Source of the DNA: Trinickia acidisoli
GTDB taxonomy: Bacteria > Pseudomonadota > Gammaproteobacteria > Burkholderiales > Burkholderiaceae
Direction of reading: 5' to 3'
DNA: 64,000 nt
Assembly: GCF_017315725.1 (NCBI RefSeq)
Contig: NZ_JAFLRG010000001.1
Location: 558,001 to 622,000 of the forward strand
In this document: in pieces, positions 1 to 13,217 of the stretch
Layout of the letters: every line of letters begins with the position of its first letter
How positions within the stretch are numbered: position 1 is the first letter of the stretch
Notes under the pieces: generated by a model
What the model saw: the letters and a program-made list of their open reading frames with translations, nothing else
Database searches by the model: none
What the model was told of the DNA's origin: nothing
Program-made: the position numbers and the translations under genes

Positions 1-732
1 CCGCACGGTGACGGCGAGCGGCAGGATCGCGCCGGGGTGCGGCTTCACGATCACCGCGTTGCCCGTTGCGAGGTCTGCAAAGAGTCCGGGGTAGCCGTTC
101 CACGTGGGGAACGTGCAGCAGCCGAGCACGAGGCCGATGCCGCGCGGCACGATGGCATAGCGCTTATGCATCGCGAGCGGCGGGTTCTTGCCCTGCGGCT
201 TTTCCCAGTGTGCGTCTGCCGGCACGCGGCGCAACTCGTTCCAGGCATAGGCGACGGCTTCGAGCGCGCGATCTTGCGCGTGCGGTCCGCCGGCTTGGAA
301 GGCCATCATGAAGGCTTGACCGGTTGTATGCATCACGCTGTAGGCGATTTCAAAGCTCGCCCGATTCAACCGGTTCAGGATTTCGAGGCTCACGCCGACC
401 CACGCCTCGGGGCCGGCCTTGCGCCAGGTCTGTTCGGCCGCGCCGGCAACGGCGATCAGCGCATCGGCGTCGGCTTTCGGATAGCGAACGCCGAGCGCAA
501 AGCCGAAAGGCGATTGCTCGGCGCCGACCCACTCGCCGGTGCTCGGCTGATCGAGGGCGAATTCGCGGTCGAGGTGCGCCTTGAAGGCCGCTTCTCCGTC
601 CGCGTTACCGGTTTCCCCGTACACTTTGGGGCTTGGCATTTCCGGAAACGGGCTCCAATAGCCGCGCGAGCCGATGGCTTCGAGGGCGTTCTTCAGCGTG
701 TCTTCGTGCTTCGCAAATAGAGGATGGGTCAT
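1..732 (-). CDS. paaN: PaaN, aldehyde dehydrogenase-like phenylacetate catabolism protein (partial, N-terminal 244 codons)
   Basis: The frame opens at ATG 732 (MTHPLFAKHEDTL) and leaves the window on the left with no stop, so only the N-terminal part is seen. The opening residues and the stretch NAVIVKPHPGAILPLAVTV, part of the NAD-binding half of the aldehyde dehydrogenase fold, match the PaaN proteins of Burkholderiaceae. PaaN is proposed to oxidise the aldehyde formed on ring opening in the phenylacetyl-CoA pathway. The catalytic cysteine region lies outside the window. The gene is divergent from the enoyl-CoA hydratase gene, with a palindromic operator candidate between them. The paaABCDE oxygenase genes are not nearby in this window, as is usual when paaN is unlinked. 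Confidence 0.85.
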   Translation of the reverse strand, partial: MTHPLFAKHEDTLKNALEAIGSRGYWSPFPEMPSPKVYGETGNADGEAAFKAHLDREFALDQPSTGEWVGAEQSPFGFALGVRYPKADADALIAVAGAAEQTWRKAGPEAWVGVSLEILNRLNRASFEIAYSVMHTTGQAFMMAFQAGGPHAQDRALEAVAYAWNELRRVPADAHWEKPQGKNPPLAMHKRYAIVPRGIGLVLGCCTFPTWNGYPGLFADLATGNAVIVKPHPGAILPLAVTVR

Positions 733-800
733 AGCGAGACAAGGGGGCGCAGGCCAGGCGTTTGGGGGAGCAGGCCGGTAATCGAAGGATCGTATCAATT

Positions 801-820
801 AACCGACCGACCGGTTGGTT
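801..820. promoter_or_regulatory. Palindromic operator candidate, TetR-family type, in the paaN–hydratase gap
   Basis: AACCGACCGACCGGTTGGTT is a 20-bp inverted repeat with 8 of 10 pairs matching. It lies 68 bp from the paaN start and 76 bp from the hydratase start, so one bound regulator could control both divergent genes. TetR-family repressors of phenylacetate and fatty-acid catabolism bind palindromes of this general kind in betaproteobacteria. The identity of the regulator is inferred, and no regulator gene is in the window. Confidence 0.55.
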
Positions 821-896
821 GGCGAATGTTAGCATTGTTTCCGGGCAGGCGCGAAAGCTTTTCGCGCCTCATCGACACCTAAAATTTGGAGGATGC

Positions 897-1673
897 ATGA
901 GCTACGAAAACATTCTGGTCGAAACGCGCGGGCGCGTCGGTCTCATAACATTGAACCGGCCGAAGGCGTTGAACGCGCTCAATGACGATTTGATGGACGA
1001 GCTCGGCGCAGCGCTCAAGGCGTTCGACGCCGACGAGAACATCGGCGCAATCGTCGTGACGGGCAGCGAAAAGGCGTTCGCGGCGGGTGCCGACATCGGC
1101 ATGATGGCCACGTACAGCTACATGGATGCATATAAGGGCGACTACATCACGCGCAATTGGGAGGCGGTGCGCACGATCCGCAAGCCGGTCATTGCGGCGG
1201 TGAGTGGTTTCGCGCTCGGTGGCGGCTGCGAGCTAGCCATGATGTGCGACATCGTCATCGCTGCCGATACGGCGAAGTTCGGCCAACCCGAGATCAAGCT
1301 CGGCGTGATGCCAGGCGCGGGCGGCACGCAACGGCTGCCGCGGGTCGTCTCCAAAGCGAAGGCGATGGACATGTGTTTGACCGCGCGCTTCATGGATGCT
1401 GCCGAGGCGGAGCGGGCGGGCCTCGTGTCGCGCGTCGTCCCGGCGGCATCGCTGCTCGACGAGGCGCTTGGTGCAGCGGCGACGATCGCCGAATTCCCGT
1501 TGCCGGCCGTCATGATGGTGAAGGAGTCGATAAACAGCGCGTATGAAACAACGCTTGCCGAAGGTATTCGTTTCGAGCGCCGGCTGTTCCATTCGTTGTT
1601 CGCGACGGAGGATCAGAAAGAGGGCATGGCGGCGTTTCTCGAAAAGCGCAAACCGGTGTTCAAGAACCGCTGA
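897..1673 (+). CDS. Enoyl-CoA hydratase (PaaF-like, crotonase family), 258 aa
   Basis: Hydrates 2,3-enoyl-CoA thioesters in beta-oxidation; next to paaN it probably serves the lower phenylacetyl-CoA pathway. The start is ATG 897, preceded by GGAGG, rather than an upstream in-frame codon, and gives the usual family length of about 258 residues. The crotonase signature is present: the oxyanion-hole segment [10 protein letters not shown] (residues 61–70), the glycine-rich [11 protein letters not shown] with Glu112, and [20 protein letters not shown] with Glu132. These two glutamates are the general acid/base pair of true hydratases, so an isomerase-only role is less likely. The C-terminus [13 protein letters not shown] is also typical. 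Transcribed away from paaN. Confidence 0.9.
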   Translation: MSYENILVETRGRVGLITLNRPKALNALNDDLMDELGAALKAFDADENIGAIVVTGSEKAFAAGADIGMMATYSYMDAYKGDYITRNWEAVRTIRKPVIAAVSGFALGGGCELAMMCDIVIAADTAKFGQPEIKLGVMPGAGGTQRLPRVVSKAKAMDMCLTARFMDAAEAERAGLVSRVVPAASLLDEALGAAATIAEFPLPAVMMVKESINSAYETTLAEGIRFERRLFHSLFATEDQKEGMAAFLEKRKPVFKNR

Positions 1674-1681
1674 TTCGACTC

Positions 1682-1730
1682 GGCGCAATTTCCGCTTGCG
1701 CGGCCTGCGGAAGGTGCATAGAATTGCGCC
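1682..1730. repeat. Long inverted repeat just after the hydratase stop codon
   Basis: GGCGCAATT (1682–1690) pairs perfectly with AATTGCGCC (1722–1730), and TCCGC (1691–1695) pairs with GCGGA (1707–1711) inside it. The hairpin starts 9 bp after the stop. No T-run follows, so it is not a classical intrinsic terminator. It may still stabilise the 3' end of the mRNA or end transcription with Rho. The rest of 1731–1851 shows nothing else I can support. Confidence 0.45.
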
Positions 1731-1851
1731 CTTCGCGTCAGTCGATGGACGGCGCGAAAGAGAAGCGAGAGGTGGATGGAGTGTTGCTGCGCGGGGGTTT
1801 GCGCCAGGCTCCGACGGCGACGGTTCGATAGCGCGAGTGCTAAAAAAACAG

Positions 1852-1880
1852 TTGACGGTATGTGAAAGGTTCTGCATAAT
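1852..1880 (+). promoter_or_regulatory. rRNA operon P1-type promoter
   Basis: TTGACG (1852–1857), a 17-bp spacer and CATAAT (1875–1880). An A-run at 1842–1848, just upstream of the -35, looks like an UP element. Spacing and layout are those of strong betaproteobacterial rrn promoters. Transcription should start near 1887, about 290 nt before the 16S gene. Confidence 0.8.
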
Positions 1881-1964
1881 CTCGTTTCTCTGCTGCTGAC
1901 GCAGCAACGCAAGACGGTCGGTGCTGGAAGGGTGGTTGTTCTGGCGCTGTTGGTTGAGCGACGC

Positions 1965-1976
1965 GATCTTTAAAAA
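1965..1976 (+). promoter_or_regulatory. boxA antitermination site in the rrn leader
   Basis: GATCTTTAAAAA resembles the NusB/NusE boxA core (CTTTAA). It lies in the transcribed leader between the promoter and the 16S gene, and a second copy is in the 16S–23S spacer at 4087. Such sites load the rRNA antitermination complex. The remaining leader (1887–2174) contains only the processing stem described separately. Confidence 0.6.
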
Positions 1977-1979
1977 TTT

Positions 1980-2000
1980 ACAGCCGATAAGTGTGGGCGC
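1980..2000 (+). other. 5' arm of the pre-16S RNase III processing stem (3' arm 3731–3751)
   Basis: The 21 nt at 1980–2000 (ACAGCCGATAAGTGTGGGCG plus C) are complementary to 3731–3751, allowing two G·U pairs. They flank the 16S gene, so in the precursor they form the long duplex that RNase III cuts to release pre-16S rRNA. Confidence 0.8.
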
Positions 2001-2174
2001 TTGATGGCGAACGCGAGGTTGGGTCTTCGGGCCTGGCCGAAAGCGAAAGTATCAAGTCTCACACAGTATTGAGGTAGGGTTCATCGAGAGATGGATTCGA
2101 CCTGTCAGTACGTTGAGTGAGCGACCGATTCAAGACGTAGGCAACTACGTGAATCGAAAACAGTAACAGGCATT

Positions 2175-3705
<1,531 letters not shown>

Positions 3706-3769
3706 CTCGAGCTGACGTGTTCAAGGTTGAGCGCTCACGCTTATCGGCTGTAGATCAAGACAGACTCAG

Positions 3770-3846
3770 GGGTCTGTAGCTCAGTTGGTTAGAGCACCGT
3801 CTTGATAAGGCGGGGGTCGTTGGTTCGAATCCAACCAGACCCACCA
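3770..3846 (+). tRNA. ileT: tRNA-Ile (anticodon GAT)
   Basis: 77 nt including encoded CCA. Acceptor GGGTCTG (3770–3776) pairs with CAGACCC (3836–3842). The anticodon GAT is at 3804–3806 and the T-loop GGTTCGAATCC is intact. It sits in the 16S–23S spacer, as usual. Confidence 0.97.
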
Positions 3847-3907
3847 TATGTCTGCGCCCCTGGGGAGCTCATCGAAGAGGTGGGCTGTCTGTGTCTGTAC
3901 TGAGTGA

Positions 3908-3983
3908 GGGGGCATAGCTCAGCTGGGAGAGCACCTGCTTTGCAAGCAGGGGGTCGTCGGTTCGATCCCGTCTGCCTCCACCA
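3908..3983 (+). tRNA. alaT: tRNA-Ala (anticodon TGC)
   Basis: 76 nt including encoded CCA. Acceptor GGGGGCA (3908–3914) pairs with TGCCTCC (3973–3979). The anticodon TGC is at 3941–3943 and the T-arm GGTTCGATCCC is present. Second of the two spacer tRNAs of the operon. Confidence 0.97.
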
Positions 3984-4349
3984 ACCACCAATGACAAGGG
4001 TTCGGCGCAAGGCGTTGCGCAGGAAGAGTCTTTGTCATTGGCGATTGAGCCAGTCAGAGCGACTGAAGTAGTCCGAGTCGGCTGTCGATCTTTAACAATC
4101 TGGAAGAAGTAGTAATGGATATTGGAAGCGTCTATGAGATGGACGTGGAAGATATCGATGGGTAGTGATTGTATCAAGTATGAAAAGTGATCGAAAGATG
4201 ACTTGGAATACGGCACAACGCGAGAACTCAAACCTGTAGTGCGAGTGGTTCTAACCCCGTAGGTGGTACCTTCTAGGTGCCCCGCAAGGGGGCGAGCCCA
4301 GAGTAAGCGCTAAAGCGCTAACTCTGGCCGCGAGACGCTCTCGTTATAG
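3984..4349 (+). other. tRNA-Ala to 23S spacer with second boxA and pre-23S stem
   Basis: No gene is seen in this 366-bp spacer. It holds a second boxA-like site, GATCTTTAACAA at 4087–4098. Its end (4332–4349) and the first 8 nt of the 23S gene pair with 7223–7248 to form the pre-23S processing stem, including the shared block CGTTATAGG / CCTATAACC. Confidence 0.7.
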
Positions 4350-7231
<2,882 letters not shown>

Positions 7232-7457
7232 TATAACCGGAGCGTTTCGCCTTCAGTGTGTGTGCCTCAGCACCGACTGAAGAGCACCCCCGAACGGGGG
7301 CTCAGCGCTCAAGGTTTGACTCGCGTATCCGTGCCACGCAATCACCCCCCATCGATCACCCCCCATTACACCGAAACACCGAGCCCGCCCACACCGCGCG
7401 CTCAATACTTCTTCCCAGATTGGCTATGCGGCCCACAAGCCTCGTAGCAACAAGTCA

Positions 7458-7574
7458 TGCCTGATGATCATAGCGAGTTGGTACCACCCCTTCCCATCCC
7501 GAACAGGACCGTGAAACGACTCCACGCCAATGATAGTGCGGATTGCCCGTGTGAAAGTAGGTCATCGTCAGGCT
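7458..7574 (+). rRNA. rrf: 5S ribosomal RNA
   Basis: About 117 nt. GCCTGATGAT at the 5' end pairs with ATCGTCAGGC at the 3' end. The central CCCATCCCGAACAGGACCGT block is typical of betaproteobacterial 5S rRNA. It follows the 23S gene after a 226-bp spacer that shows nothing beyond processing sequence. Confidence 0.95.
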
Positions 7575-7583
7575 CCCTACCCT

Positions 7584-7628
7584 ACAAACCCCCGTTAGCG
7601 CGCCCGCTACCGGGGGTTTGTGCTTTAT
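7584..7628 (+). terminator. rRNA operon intrinsic terminator
   Basis: ACAAACCCCCG (7584–7594) and CGGGGGTTTGT (7611–7621) form a perfect 11-bp stem, followed by GCTTTAT. It starts 10 bp after the 5S rRNA. Confidence 0.9.
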
Positions 7629-7735
7629 GCTCGAACAAAAAGCAACGACTCAATCCACAAGCGCCCGCCGCACGCTGAGCGCCCGGCACCCACGCTGCGC
7701 GCGGGCGGCCGAACGCAAAACGCAAAACGCAATCG

Positions 7736-8938
7736 CTAGCGTGCAATCCCTTCGGCCAGGTAGCGCAGCGCGAGCCGCACCCAATACGTCGTTCCTACCG
7801 GCAGCAGTTCGTCGTTGAAGTCGTAACTGGCGTTGTGCAGCATACACGGCCCCATCCCGTGGCCCTCGTCGCGATGCCGGCCGTCACCGTTCCCGAGGAA
7901 TGCATAGCAGCCGGGCTTCGCCTGCAGCATGAACGAGAAATCCTCCGCGCCCATTGTCGGCTCCACATTGTCCGCGACGTTCCCGGCACCCACGATTTCA
8001 CGCATGACTTCGACCGCGAAACGCGTTTCCGCGGCACTGTTGATCGTCGGCGGGTAATTGCGGTTGAAAACGACGGTTGCCGAGCAATCGAATGCCGATG
8101 CGGTCGCTTCAGCAATCTTCGCCATCCTCGACTCGATGAGATCGAGGGGCTCGGTCGTAAACGTGCGCACAGTGCCGGCGAGCCACGCGTCGTTCGGAAT
8201 CACATTGAGCGCATCGCCGGCGTGAATCTGCGTGATCGAAAGCACCGCCGTATCGATTGGCTTCTTGTTTCGTGTGATGATGCTTTGCAGTGCGTTGCCG
8301 ATTTGAATGGCCGCGAAAACGGGATCTCGACCGTTGTGCGGCATGGCCGCATGCGCGCCGACGCCTTTTACGTCGATACGAAACTCGTTGCTCGATGCCA
8401 TGATCGGCCCTTCGGTCACGCCGAACGCCCCCGCCGGCATACCGGGCCAATTGTGGATTCCGAATACGGCGTCGACAGGAAATTGCTCGAACAAGCCGTC
8501 CTCGATCATGGCGCGCGCGCCGGCGCCGCCTTCTTCCGCCGGCTGGAATATGAAGACGATCGTGCCGTCGAATTCGCCATGCTTGGCTAGGTGCTGCGCC
8601 GCGCCGAGCAACATGGCGGTGTGTCCGTCATGCCCGCAGGCGTGCATTTTTCCCGGCGCTTGGGAGCGATGCTCGAACGTATTGAGTTCCTCGATCGGCA
8701 AGGCGTCCATATCGGCTCGCAGACCGACCGACCGCGTGCCGGTGCCTCGCTGAAGCACGCCGACGACGCCCGTCTTGCCCAACCCTCGATGCACGCGCAG
8801 CCCCCACTTTTCAAGGCATTGTGCGACGAGATCGGCGGTACGCATCTCTTCGTAGCGCAATTCAGGATGAGCATGGATGCCGCGTCGCAGGGACTGAATT
8901 TCGTCTCGCGCGGCCAAGACTTCAGGGATGAGTTTCAT
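7736..8938 (-). CDS. M20 family amidohydrolase (hippurate hydrolase type), 400 aa
   Basis: A cytosolic, metal-dependent amidase or carboxypeptidase of the M20D group, which removes acyl or amino-acid groups from N-acyl amino acids such as hippurate; the real substrate is unknown. The dinuclear metal site is complete: the segment MHACGHDGH has Cys101 and His103, PAEEG holds the catalytic/metal glutamates (135–136), IHNWP has His162, and a late His lies in LHNASYDFND. The dimerisation domain falls roughly between residues 185 and 300. Length is normal for the family and the ATG start (8938) gives the usual opening MKLIPEVLAARDEI. The gene points towards the rRNA terminator and stands alone. Confidence 0.87.
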   Translation of the reverse strand: MKLIPEVLAARDEIQSLRRGIHAHPELRYEEMRTADLVAQCLEKWGLRVHRGLGKTGVVGVLQRGTGTRSVGLRADMDALPIEELNTFEHRSQAPGKMHACGHDGHTAMLLGAAQHLAKHGEFDGTIVFIFQPAEEGGAGARAMIEDGLFEQFPVDAVFGIHNWPGMPAGAFGVTEGPIMASSNEFRIDVKGVGAHAAMPHNGRDPVFAAIQIGNALQSIITRNKKPIDTAVLSITQIHAGDALNVIPNDAWLAGTVRTFTTEPLDLIESRMAKIAEATASAFDCSATVVFNRNYPPTINSAAETRFAVEVMREIVGAGNVADNVEPTMGAEDFSFMLQAKPGCYAFLGNGDGRHRDEGHGMGPCMLHNASYDFNDELLPVGTTYWVRLALRYLAEGIAR

Positions 8939-9100
8939 GATTGCGTTCGACTTTGGAAGAAGGTTCCGGAATGTGACGCAGGTATCGAACGAACCATTCT
9001 ACGCTGAACTGCATGGTGCCAATTTGGTGCAGTCGGCGAGCGCGAAAGTAATAGAATTGTCGGCCTGGCCTACGCATCACCGTCTCTAACGGAAGCCGCT

Positions 9101-11185
9101 ATGAATGCGCCCCTCGAATTTGCCCGCGCCGTCTGTCCTCACGATTGCCCAGACACGTGCGCGATGCGCGTGACCGTCGCCGACGGCAAGGTAATCAAGG
9201 TCGCCGGCGATCCCGATCATGCGCCGACGCAAGGCGTCCTCTGTACGAAAGTCACCCGCTATCCCGAGCGCGTCCACCATGCACAGCGCCTGACGACGCC
9301 TTTGAAACGGGTCGGCCGCAAGGGCGAAGGCCGGTTCGAGCCGGTCAGTTGGGACGACGCACTGTCGCTCGCGGCGGGGCGGCTCTCCGAGATCGTCCAG
9401 CGTGAGCCGCAGGCGCTGCTACCTTATAGCTATGCCGGCACGATGGGTTTGGTGCAGGGCGAAAGCATCGCGCAACGCTTCTTTCACAAACTCGGGGCAT
9501 CACGGCTCGATCGCACGATTTGCTCGGCTGCGGGGATGGCAGGGCTCAAATACACGTACGGTGCCTCGCTGGGGATGCATCTCGAATTCTTCGAGGAAAG
9601 CGAGCTCATTCTCATCTGGGGCGCCAATCCAATCACCTCGAGTCTGCATTTCTGGACGCGGGCCCAAGAGGCCAAGCGGCGCGGCGCGCGACTCGTCGCC
9701 ATCGACCCCTATCGCTCGCTGACGGCAGAGAAGTGTCATCAGCACATCGCACTGCGTCCCGGAACGGACGGCGCTTTCGCGCTCGGAATGATTCATGTGC
9801 TGATTGCCGAGCATCTGATCGACCACGCGTACGTCGAAGCACATACGGTCGGCTTCGAGGCACTCAAGGCGCGCGCAGCGGCCTATCCGCCTGATCGCGT
9901 TGCGCAGATTTGCGGCATCGACGAAGGCGAACTCGTCGAACTCGCCCGGCTTTACGGCAAGACGCGCAAAGCGGCTATCCGTCTGAACTACGGGATGCAA
10001 CGCGTGCGCGGCGGCGGCAATGCCACGCGCGCGATCGCCTGTTTGCCGTCGTTGACGGGCGCGTGGCGCGATCGAGCGGGCGGGTTGCTGTTGTCGTCAT
10101 CGGGCTGGGTGCCGTTCGATAACGCGGCGCTGCAGCGGCCCGATCTGATCCCGGGCTGGCCAGCCGAGCTGCCACGCATCGTCAATATGAACGCCATCGG
10201 CGATGCGCTGCTGCATGAGGGCGACGCGACGTTCGGCCCCAAGATCGAGGCGCTGATCGTCTACAACTCGAATCCGGTCGCCGTGGCGCCCGATTCGGCA
10301 CGCGTCGCGGCCGGGTTTGCGCGAGAGGATCTGTTTACGATCGTCCTCGAGCATTTCCAGACCGACACCGCCGATTACGCCGATCTCGTTCTGCCGGCCA
10401 CGACGCAGCTCGAGCACTTCGATCTGCATCGGTCGTACGGCCATACCTATGTGATGGTCAATCGGCCCGCGATCGCACCGGTCGGAGACGCACGTCCCAA
10501 CACCGAGATCTTTCGCGGCCTCGCGCGCCAAATGGGCCTGAGCGACCCCGCGCTGTTCGAAAGCGACGAAACCGTCGGACGAAACGGGCTGCGCTGGGAT
10601 GATCCCGCGCTCGAAGGCATCGATTGGGCAAAGCTGAACGAGGCGGGCTGGGCGAAGCTGAACCTGCCCGATGCGCCGTTCGCCGATGGTGGCTTCCGCA
10701 CGCCGTCGGGCAAATGCGAGTTCGAGAGCTCGCTGCTCGCACGCGAAGGGCTGGACCCGCTGCCCGATTACCTGCCGCCTTACGAATCGGCCGACGGCTC
10801 GCCCGAACTCGCGGCGCGCTATCCGCTCGCGATGATTTCGCCGCCCGCGCGCCACTTCCTCAACAGCACCTTCGTGAACGTCGACAGCCTGCGCGACAGC
10901 GAGCGCGAGCCGCATCTAGACATGCATCCGCTCGATGCAGCCGCACGCGGCATCAGCGAGGGCGATAACGTTCGCATTCGCAACGACCGCGGCGCGTTCC
11001 TCGCCCGCGTTCGGGTCACGGACCGCACACGAGAGGGCGTCGTCGTCGGGATGTCGATCTGGTGGAAAAAGCTTGCACCGGATGGGTGCAATGCGAATCA
11101 GGTGACGAGCCAGGCACTCACCGACCTCGGCGGCTCCGCGACATTCTACGATTGTCTCGTCGAAGTCGAGCACGCCGAGATCTGA
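9101..11185 (+). CDS. Molybdopterin-dependent oxidoreductase (DMSO reductase superfamily), 694 aa
   Basis: A Mo-bis-MGD enzyme of unknown substrate. The N-terminus carries a complete [4Fe-4S] motif, Cys12-x3-Cys16-x3-Cys20 and Cys48 (VCPHDCPDTC, GVLCTK). The molybdopterin domain follows (LIWGANPITSSLHFWTR near residue 175), and the C-terminal dinucleotide-binding domain covers roughly 560–694. There is no twin-arginine signal, so it should be cytoplasmic. The start is ATG 9101. It is followed after 122 bp by an acyl-CoA synthetase gene. No dedicated iron–sulfur or membrane subunit gene is adjacent, so the electron partner cannot be named. Confidence 0.85.
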   Translation: MNAPLEFARAVCPHDCPDTCAMRVTVADGKVIKVAGDPDHAPTQGVLCTKVTRYPERVHHAQRLTTPLKRVGRKGEGRFEPVSWDDALSLAAGRLSEIVQREPQALLPYSYAGTMGLVQGESIAQRFFHKLGASRLDRTICSAAGMAGLKYTYGASLGMHLEFFEESELILIWGANPITSSLHFWTRAQEAKRRGARLVAIDPYRSLTAEKCHQHIALRPGTDGAFALGMIHVLIAEHLIDHAYVEAHTVGFEALKARAAAYPPDRVAQICGIDEGELVELARLYGKTRKAAIRLNYGMQRVRGGGNATRAIACLPSLTGAWRDRAGGLLLSSSGWVPFDNAALQRPDLIPGWPAELPRIVNMNAIGDALLHEGDATFGPKIEALIVYNSNPVAVAPDSARVAAGFAREDLFTIVLEHFQTDTADYADLVLPATTQLEHFDLHRSYGHTYVMVNRPAIAPVGDARPNTEIFRGLARQMGLSDPALFESDETVGRNGLRWDDPALEGIDWAKLNEAGWAKLNLPDAPFADGGFRTPSGKCEFESSLLAREGLDPLPDYLPPYESADGSPELAARYPLAMISPPARHFLNSTFVNVDSLRDSEREPHLDMHPLDAAARGISEGDNVRIRNDRGAFLARVRVTDRTREGVVVGMSIWWKKLAPDGCNANQVTSQALTDLGGSATFYDCLVEVEHAEI

Positions 11186-11307
11186 CCGTTGCGCAAGCGG
11201 TTTTCTCTAGTTCGAAGTCGGTGTCTAATCCGGTTGTTTCGAGCGAGGCGACCGGCTACGATGCGCTTTTTTTGCACGATCATTCGAATAAATTAGGGAG
11301 ACGCCGC

Positions 11308-13020
11308 ATGGAAAAAATTTGGTTGAAGTCCTACCCGTCCGGCGTTCCCGCCGAGATCGACGCTTCGGCTTACGCGTCGGTCGGCGATTTGCTCGAAGAC
11401 AGCTTTCGGCAATACCACGCGTCGCGCGCATTCGCCTGCATGGGCAAGTCGATCACTTACGGCGAACTCGACACGCTTTCGCGCAAGGTTGCCGCGTGGT
11501 TCCAAGCGAAGGGGCTCGCTCGCGGGGCGCGCATCGCGATCATGATGCCGAACGTGCTGCAATATCCGGTCGTGCTGGCTGCCGTTTTGCGCGCGGGCTA
11601 CGTCGTCGTGAACGTCAATCCGCTCTATACGCCGCGCGAGCTCGAGCATCAGTTGAAGGACAGCGGAGCAGAGGCCATCGTCATTCTCGAGAATTTCGCA
11701 GGGACACTGCAGGCGGTGGTACGCAACACGGCGATCAAGCATGTGGTCGTCGCGTCGATGGGCGATCTCATGGGCGCGAAAGGGCTGATCGTCAACTTCG
11801 TCGTGCGGCGGGTGAAGAAGATGGTGCCCGCTTGGAGTTTGCCCGGCCACGTGAAATTCAACGACGTCGTCGCGCAAGGCGCCCGGCTGCCGTTTGCCGC
11901 GGCCGCGCCGAGTCGGAGCGACATCGCGTTCCTGCAGTACACGGGCGGCACGACGGGCGTGGCCAAGGGGGCGATGCTCACGCACGGTAACATCGTGGCG
12001 AACGTGCTGCAGTCGGCGGCTTGGCATGCACCTGCCAACGCATTGCATGCCGACGTCGCGCAAATCGTCAACGTCATCGCGCTGCCGCTCTACCATATCT
12101 ATGCGCTGACGGTCTGTGCGTTGCTGACTGTCCGCACGGGCGGTCTCGGCGTGCTGATTCCCAATCCGCGCGACATCGGCGGCATGATCAAGCAGTTGCG
12201 GGGCTACGCGATCAATACGTTCCCGGCCGTGAACACGCTCTACAACGCGATGCTCAATCATCCGGATTTCGGCAAGCTCGACTTTTCGAAATTGATGGTG
12301 GCCAACGCGGGCGGCATGGCCTTGCAGGAGGCCGTGGCCAAACGCTGGTACGAGCGCACGCATGTCCCGGTGATCGAGGGGTACGGCTTGTCGGAAACGT
12401 CGCCGAGCGCTTGCTGCAATCCCGTGACGGCCACCGAGTTCAGCGGCACGATCGGGCTGCCGATCCCATCGACCGAACTCGCGATTCGCGATGACGATGG
12501 CGCCGACCAACCCGTCGGCCAGCCCGGCGAAATCTGCATCCGCGGGCCGCAAGTGATGGCCGGCTACTGGAATCGCCCCGATGAAACCGCGAAGGTGATG
12601 ACGGCCGACGGCTTCTTCAAAACGGGCGACATCGGCATCATGGACGAGCGCGGCTATTTCAAGATCATCGACCGCAAGAAGGACATGATTCTCGTCTCGG
12701 GATTCAACGTCTATCCGAACGAGATCGAAGACGTCGTCGCCAAGCTCCCCGGCGTGCTCGAGGTCGCGGCCGTCGGCGTGCCCGATGAGCATTCCGGCGA
12801 AGCGGTCAAGCTCGTTATCGTCAAGAAGGACCCGGCGCTCACGCAAGCCGACGTGCTGGCATTCTGCAAAGAGCAACTCACGGGCTATAAGCGGCCCAAG
12901 ATCGTCGAGTTCCGCACCGAGTTGCCGAAGTCGAACGTCGGCAAGATCCTGCGCCGAGAGTTGCGCGATGCCGCCGCTGCGAGTTCCGCCGCGCAGGTCA
13001 CGCCGGAGCGGAGCGCATAG
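11308..13020 (+). CDS. fadD: Long-chain fatty-acid–CoA ligase (FadD type), 570 aa
   Basis: Activates fatty acids to acyl-CoA through an acyl-adenylate, at the inner face of the membrane. ATG 11308 with GGGAG upstream was chosen; an in-frame extension further upstream runs through the previous gene. The ANL-superfamily motifs are in order: P-loop YTGGTTGVAKG (211–221), YGLSETSP near residue 370, FKTGDIG, the hinge DRKKDMILVSGFNVYPNEIED, and C-terminal GKILRREL with the catalytic lysine. Length agrees with FadD. Chain-length preference cannot be read from the sequence. Confidence 0.88.
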   Translation: MEKIWLKSYPSGVPAEIDASAYASVGDLLEDSFRQYHASRAFACMGKSITYGELDTLSRKVAAWFQAKGLARGARIAIMMPNVLQYPVVLAAVLRAGYVVVNVNPLYTPRELEHQLKDSGAEAIVILENFAGTLQAVVRNTAIKHVVVASMGDLMGAKGLIVNFVVRRVKKMVPAWSLPGHVKFNDVVAQGARLPFAAAAPSRSDIAFLQYTGGTTGVAKGAMLTHGNIVANVLQSAAWHAPANALHADVAQIVNVIALPLYHIYALTVCALLTVRTGGLGVLIPNPRDIGGMIKQLRGYAINTFPAVNTLYNAMLNHPDFGKLDFSKLMVANAGGMALQEAVAKRWYERTHVPVIEGYGLSETSPSACCNPVTATEFSGTIGLPIPSTELAIRDDDGADQPVGQPGEICIRGPQVMAGYWNRPDETAKVMTADGFFKTGDIGIMDERGYFKIIDRKKDMILVSGFNVYPNEIEDVVAKLPGVLEVAAVGVPDEHSGEAVKLVIVKKDPALTQADVLAFCKEQLTGYKRPKIVEFRTELPKSNVGKILRRELRDAAAASSAAQVTPERSA

Positions 13021-13217
13021 CGCGTCGTGCCGCGGTGCGGTGCCGCAAAAGTGTCTATGCTGCGCGGGTTTTGCAACATCGTCTAAAATGCACGATTGGC
13101 CGCCGTTTTGCTCTGAACTAAGCATGCGCACCATGCTGTCGGGGCAGCACGAGGGACTGTGCGGCACGGCGGCGCCTTCCTTTAGCCGCCGATTTGCTGC
13201 GCCGCATGGAGAGTGCA

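Noticed and set aside
37..720. Plus-strand frame of 227 codons at the left edge
   Set aside because: It is antisense to the clear paaN frame and has no family features.
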